The notes under the pieces are model-generated. The model worked only from the letters and a program-made list of their open reading frames with translations. It was not told the origin of the DNA and made no database searches. A stretch of DNA of 16,763 bases from NCBI GenBank assembly GCA_913056285.1, contig CAJXNE010000023.1, positions 1 through 16,763 of the forward strand, in the 5' to 3' direction. Positions 15,805 through 16,763 of the stretch are shown in pieces. The translations under genes and the position numbers were made by a program. Position 1 is the first letter of the stretch, and each line of letters starts with the position of its first letter. This stretch comes from an uncultured Zetaproteobacteria bacterium (GTDB lineage Bacteria; Pseudomonadota; Zetaproteobacteria; Mariprofundales; Mariprofundaceae).

Positions 15805-16623
15805 CTATTCAGCCTTATCGATATGCACATCCATTTGCGGATAGGGGATTGAGATACCTGCATCGTCGAAAGCTAACTTGATTTTTTCTGTGACATCGAA
15901 CTTAACACCCCAGTAATCACTCGCTTTAACCCATGGGCGCACAACAAAATTAACACTGGAATCAGCCAGTTCAGCCACGGCAATCAATGGTGCAGGATCT
16001 GAAAACACACGCTCATCAGCATCCAGAATCGACTGCATGATTTCTTTGGCCTTGCGAATATCATCATCGTAACCAATGCCAAACACCATATCGATGCGGC
16101 GAGTATCGCGAGCAGAGTTGTTGGTAATCGTGCCACCATAAATGGCTCCGTTGGGTATGATGATTTCACGGTTATCACCTGTTTTCATACGGGTGGAAAA
16201 AATACCGATCTCTTCAACTACGCCGGAAACACCTGCCGCTTCAATAAAATGTCCCACCTTGAACGGACGAAACACAATCAACAGTACACCGGAAGCAAAA
16301 TTCTGCAGCGAACCCTGCAATGCCAACCCGACAGCCAGTCCGGCAGCGCCAATCAGGGCGATAAAGGATGTGGTATCCACGCCCAGCTGATCGAGTGATG
16401 CGATAATAATAAACAGCAATAACAGTGTATTGAGAATAGAGTGAACAAAGCTGACCAGCATGTCATCCATGCCTGCTTTTTTGAGCATCTTGTCTGCAAC
16501 ATTGAGTAATAGACCGGCGATCCAGCGACCAATAACAAATATCGCCAGGGCCATGATAATATTGATGCCCCACGGAATAACGTAGGTACTGATGATTTCC
16601 TGTATATTTAACGAATCCGGCAT
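15805..16623 (-). CDS. mscS: Small-conductance mechanosensitive channel, MscS family
   Basis: Inner-membrane tension-gated channel that releases solutes on hypo-osmotic shock; 272 residues against 286 in E. coli MscS. Three membrane helices lie at about 18-40, 57-78 and 86-118. The pore helix TM3 (GAAGLAVGLALQGSLQNFAS, 92-111) is nearly identical to the E. coli pore segment, followed by GVLLIVFRPFKVGHFIE and the beta-domain motif IIIPNGAIYGGTITNNS. The cytoplasmic vestibule ends with ISIPYPQMDVHI, typical of the family. The frame extends to a TTG at 16668, but ATG at 16623 is chosen for its AGGGAGGG site and because it matches the usual short N terminus. A promoter candidate and palindrome lie upstream. 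Cotranscription with the cytochrome gene is possible. Confidence 0.95.
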   Translation of the reverse strand: MPDSLNIQEIISTYVIPWGINIIMALAIFVIGRWIAGLLLNVADKMLKKAGMDDMLVSFVHSILNTLLLLFIIIASLDQLGVDTTSFIALIGAAGLAVGLALQGSLQNFASGVLLIVFRPFKVGHFIEAAGVSGVVEEIGIFSTRMKTGDNREIIIPNGAIYGGTITNNSARDTRRIDMVFGIGYDDDIRKAKEIMQSILDADERVFSDPAPLIAVAELADSSVNFVVRPWVKASDYWGVKFDVTEKIKLAFDDAGISIPYPQMDVHIDKAE

Positions 16624-16626
16624 GCG

Positions 16627-16634
16627 CCCTCCCT
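16627..16634 (-). promoter_or_regulatory. Ribosome binding site of mscS
   Basis: AGGGAGGG on the minus strand, ending three bases before the ATG at 16623 (core AGGGAG spaced by five). It supports this start over the upstream TTG at 16668. Confidence 0.75.
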
Positions 16635-16671
16635 GAATAGCGACGTATGTCGCGTTGCGAAAATCCAACGA

Positions 16672-16712
16672 TTGAATAACAAAATGATAGAATCCGTCAT
16701 GTTGTTATTCAA
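16672..16712. repeat. Long inverted repeat over the mscS promoter
   Basis: Arms of 16 bp at 16672-16687 and 16697-16712 match with one mismatch (plus-strand left arm TTGAATAACAAAATGA), with a 9-base centre. The outer 11 bp of each arm are perfect complements. The same core, GAATAACA, recurs as a third copy at 16749-16756. No T tract follows on either strand, so an operator is likelier than a terminator. Confidence 0.65.
16684..16712 (-). promoter_or_regulatory. Candidate sigma70-type promoter of mscS
   Basis: Minus-strand TTGAAT (16712-16707) and TATCAT (16689-16684) are 17 bases apart, 4/6 and 5/6 matches to consensus. The start would be near 16677, giving a leader of about 54 bases before the ATG at 16623. 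The elements coincide with the two arms of the inverted repeat at 16672-16712. Confidence 0.45.
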
Positions 16713-16763
16713 GAGCGACTCACCCCGCTTCGCGGCCCCCAATCTTAGGAATAACAGATGTTA
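16713..16763. other. Non-coding right edge of the window
   Basis: There is no gene of useful length. It has a small CCGC-TTC-GCGG stem (16725-16735) and an ATG at 16758 on the plus strand preceded by TAGGA, which could begin a divergent gene outside the window; only two codons are visible, so no call is made. Confidence 0.4.

Noticed and set aside
16758..16763. Start of a divergent plus-strand gene at the right edge
   Set aside because: Only ATG and one further codon are visible after a TAGGA; not enough to support a gene.

Overview
The window is one end of a bacterial chromosome segment in which every supported gene lies on the minus strand. It reads, in transcription order from the right edge: a small-conductance mechanosensitive channel (mscS), a lipoprotein cytochrome c, purH, a class III nucleotide cyclase homologue, and then nuoA-nuoM, the respiratory complex I operon, which runs off the left edge inside nuoM. 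The sequences are clearly proteobacterial in character: NuoB, NuoD, NuoF, NuoI and MscS carry the usual proteobacterial motifs, nuoC and nuoD are separate, and base composition is moderate. A zetaproteobacterium (Mariprofundus-like) is my best guess, but that rests on general resemblance and not on a search.

Region 1 (1-11975) is the nuo operon in canonical order A-B-C-D-E-F-G-H-I-J-K-L-M. Genes overlap by 1-10 bases or are separated by at most 18, and most have a clear Shine-Dalgarno. The products form the peripheral arm (NuoB, C, D, E, F, G, I: FMN, Fe-S chain, quinone site) and the membrane arm (NuoA, H, J, K, L, M: proton-pumping modules). All visible Fe-S ligands are present, including the four cysteines for the optional N7 cluster in NuoG. 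Two starts need care: nuoA and nuoB begin at ATG codons 21 bases inside the longest frames, each with a strong ribosome binding site.

Region 2 (11976-12167) is the nuo leader/promoter region. It has a candidate sigma70-type promoter, a tandem 9-bp repeat at 11-bp period with a third inverted copy near the cyclase stop, and a short hairpin.

Region 3 (12168-14645) holds the cyclase homologue and purH, 51 bp apart and possibly cotranscribed. The cyclase keeps both metal aspartates and the transition-state arginine, but the purine-selecting and transition-state Asn positions are changed.

Region 4 (14646-14914) is non-coding and unusually structured: four perfect or near-perfect hairpins in 130 bp. 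The one nearest the cytochrome gene looks like its terminator; the other three are unexplained.

Region 5 (14915-16763) holds the tethered cytochrome c and mscS. The mscS promoter candidate lies inside a 16-bp-arm inverted repeat that looks like an operator. I found no tRNA, rRNA, CRISPR array, insertion sequence, prophage or defence system. The most interesting unexplained items are non-coding: the hairpin cluster, the mscS palindrome and the nuo leader repeats.
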